Both the position numbers and the translations under genes were made by a program. DNA of 5,906 nt from Synechococcus sp. CO36386bin_37 (GTDB taxonomy: Bacteria > Cyanobacteriota > Cyanobacteriia > PCC-6307 > Cyanobiaceae): NCBI GenBank assembly GCA_011525445.1, contig WTGE01000417.1:1-5906 (forward strand), written 5' to 3'. Below, in pieces: positions 5,543 to 5,906 of the stretch; the first letter of the stretch is position 1; every line of letters begins with the position of its first letter. Below the pieces are notes generated by a model. It was not told the origin of the DNA, did not search any database, and was given only the letters and a program-made list of their open reading frames with translations.

Positions 5543-5906
5543 TCAGCCTTCGGTGGATTCAGCACCTGAATCTTCAGATTCACTTGCCGCTGCTGCAGCT
5601 GCAGCCTTCGCTTCAGCTGCTTCCTTGGCGGCAGCTTCACGAGCAGCAGCTTGTTTCAGCTTGCCAATGGTTTCAGCAGGTCGAATGGACTTTTCAAGTA
5701 GACCGCCTTTCTCAAGGAGAGAGCGAACGGCATCTGTTGGCTGGGCGCCCTGACTGAGGCGCAGACGCAGACCTTCAGCATCAAGCCTGGTTTCCTTGGT
5801 GCGTGGGTTGTAAAAACCCAGCTCCTGCAAAGGACGGCCATCCCGGCGGGACGTGCTGTTGCAGGCCACGAGGCGGAAGCTCGCTTCCCGCTTCTTGCCA
5901 AACCGC
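5543..5906 (-). CDS. rpsP: 30S ribosomal protein S16 (N-terminus beyond window)
   Basis: S16 binds 16S rRNA early in 30S assembly. The frame enters from the right edge at codon boundary 5905 with [17 protein letters not shown], which matches the S16 N-terminal region; about seven residues, including the start, are missing. A GTG at 5869 lies inside this conserved strand and is not the start. The core continues through [16 protein letters not shown] and [17 protein letters not shown]. The 120 visible residues exceed the usual S16 length of roughly 80-90 because of a tail of about 40 residues: first Lys/Ala/Glu-rich and probably helical, then an Ala run and an acidic Ser/Glu end. phoH follows 8 nt downstream. 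Confidence 0.97.
   Translation of the reverse strand, partial: RFGKKREASFRLVACNSTSRRDGRPLQELGFYNPRTKETRLDAEGLRLRLSQGAQPTDAVRSLLEKGGLLEKSIRPAETIGKLKQAAAREAAAKEAAEAKAAAAAAASESEDSGAESTEG

Overview
The window looks like chromosomal DNA from a marine picocyanobacterium of the Synechococcus type. The main evidence is a bilin lyase of the CpcS/CpeS family, which implies phycobilisomes, placed among housekeeping genes. Supporting points are an rpsP with a long Ala/Glu-rich tail and a moderate GC content. I found only one HIP1 octamer (GCGATCGC, 3788-3795), so the sequence is not from a HIP1-rich freshwater cyanobacterium. The assignment rests on protein character and gene order, not on a database search.

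Layout from right to left on the minus strand: rpsP (ribosomal protein S16, its first few codons beyond the right edge), then a phoH-type P-loop ATPase 8 nt downstream, then a 164-nt gap, then a seven-helix Bax inhibitor-1 family membrane protein that ends at a clear intrinsic terminator (3531-3562). Converging on that terminator from the left is a plus-strand gene for an unrecognised 192-residue soluble protein (2880-3458). A 354-nt intergenic region separates it from the divergent minus-strand operon era - CpcS/CpeS-type bilin lyase - trmD (2525 to 333). The first 332 nt, downstream of trmD, hold no convincing gene.

The genes fit a translation and ribosome theme: S16 is a structural part of the 30S subunit, Era assists 30S assembly, PhoH-type ATPases are linked to RNA and ribosome metabolism, and TrmD makes m1G37 in tRNA to hold the reading frame. 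The bilin lyase is the odd member. It attaches chromophores to phycobiliproteins, and its place between era and trmD would tie antenna maturation to growth-linked expression.

The most unusual non-coding signal is a pair of matching dyads, TGATCTC-N18/19-GAGATCA. One lies at 241-273 and one at 2792-2823, in the two intergenic regions that bracket the era-lyase-trmD operon. Their right halves share a 12-nt identical stretch. Two proteins also depart from textbook active sites by my own alignment: TrmD has Glu where the E. coli enzyme has catalytic Asp169, and the Bax inhibitor-1 protein has lost one Asp of the di-aspartyl pair. I did not find a mobile element, CRISPR array, tRNA, rRNA or a wholly new multi-gene system here.
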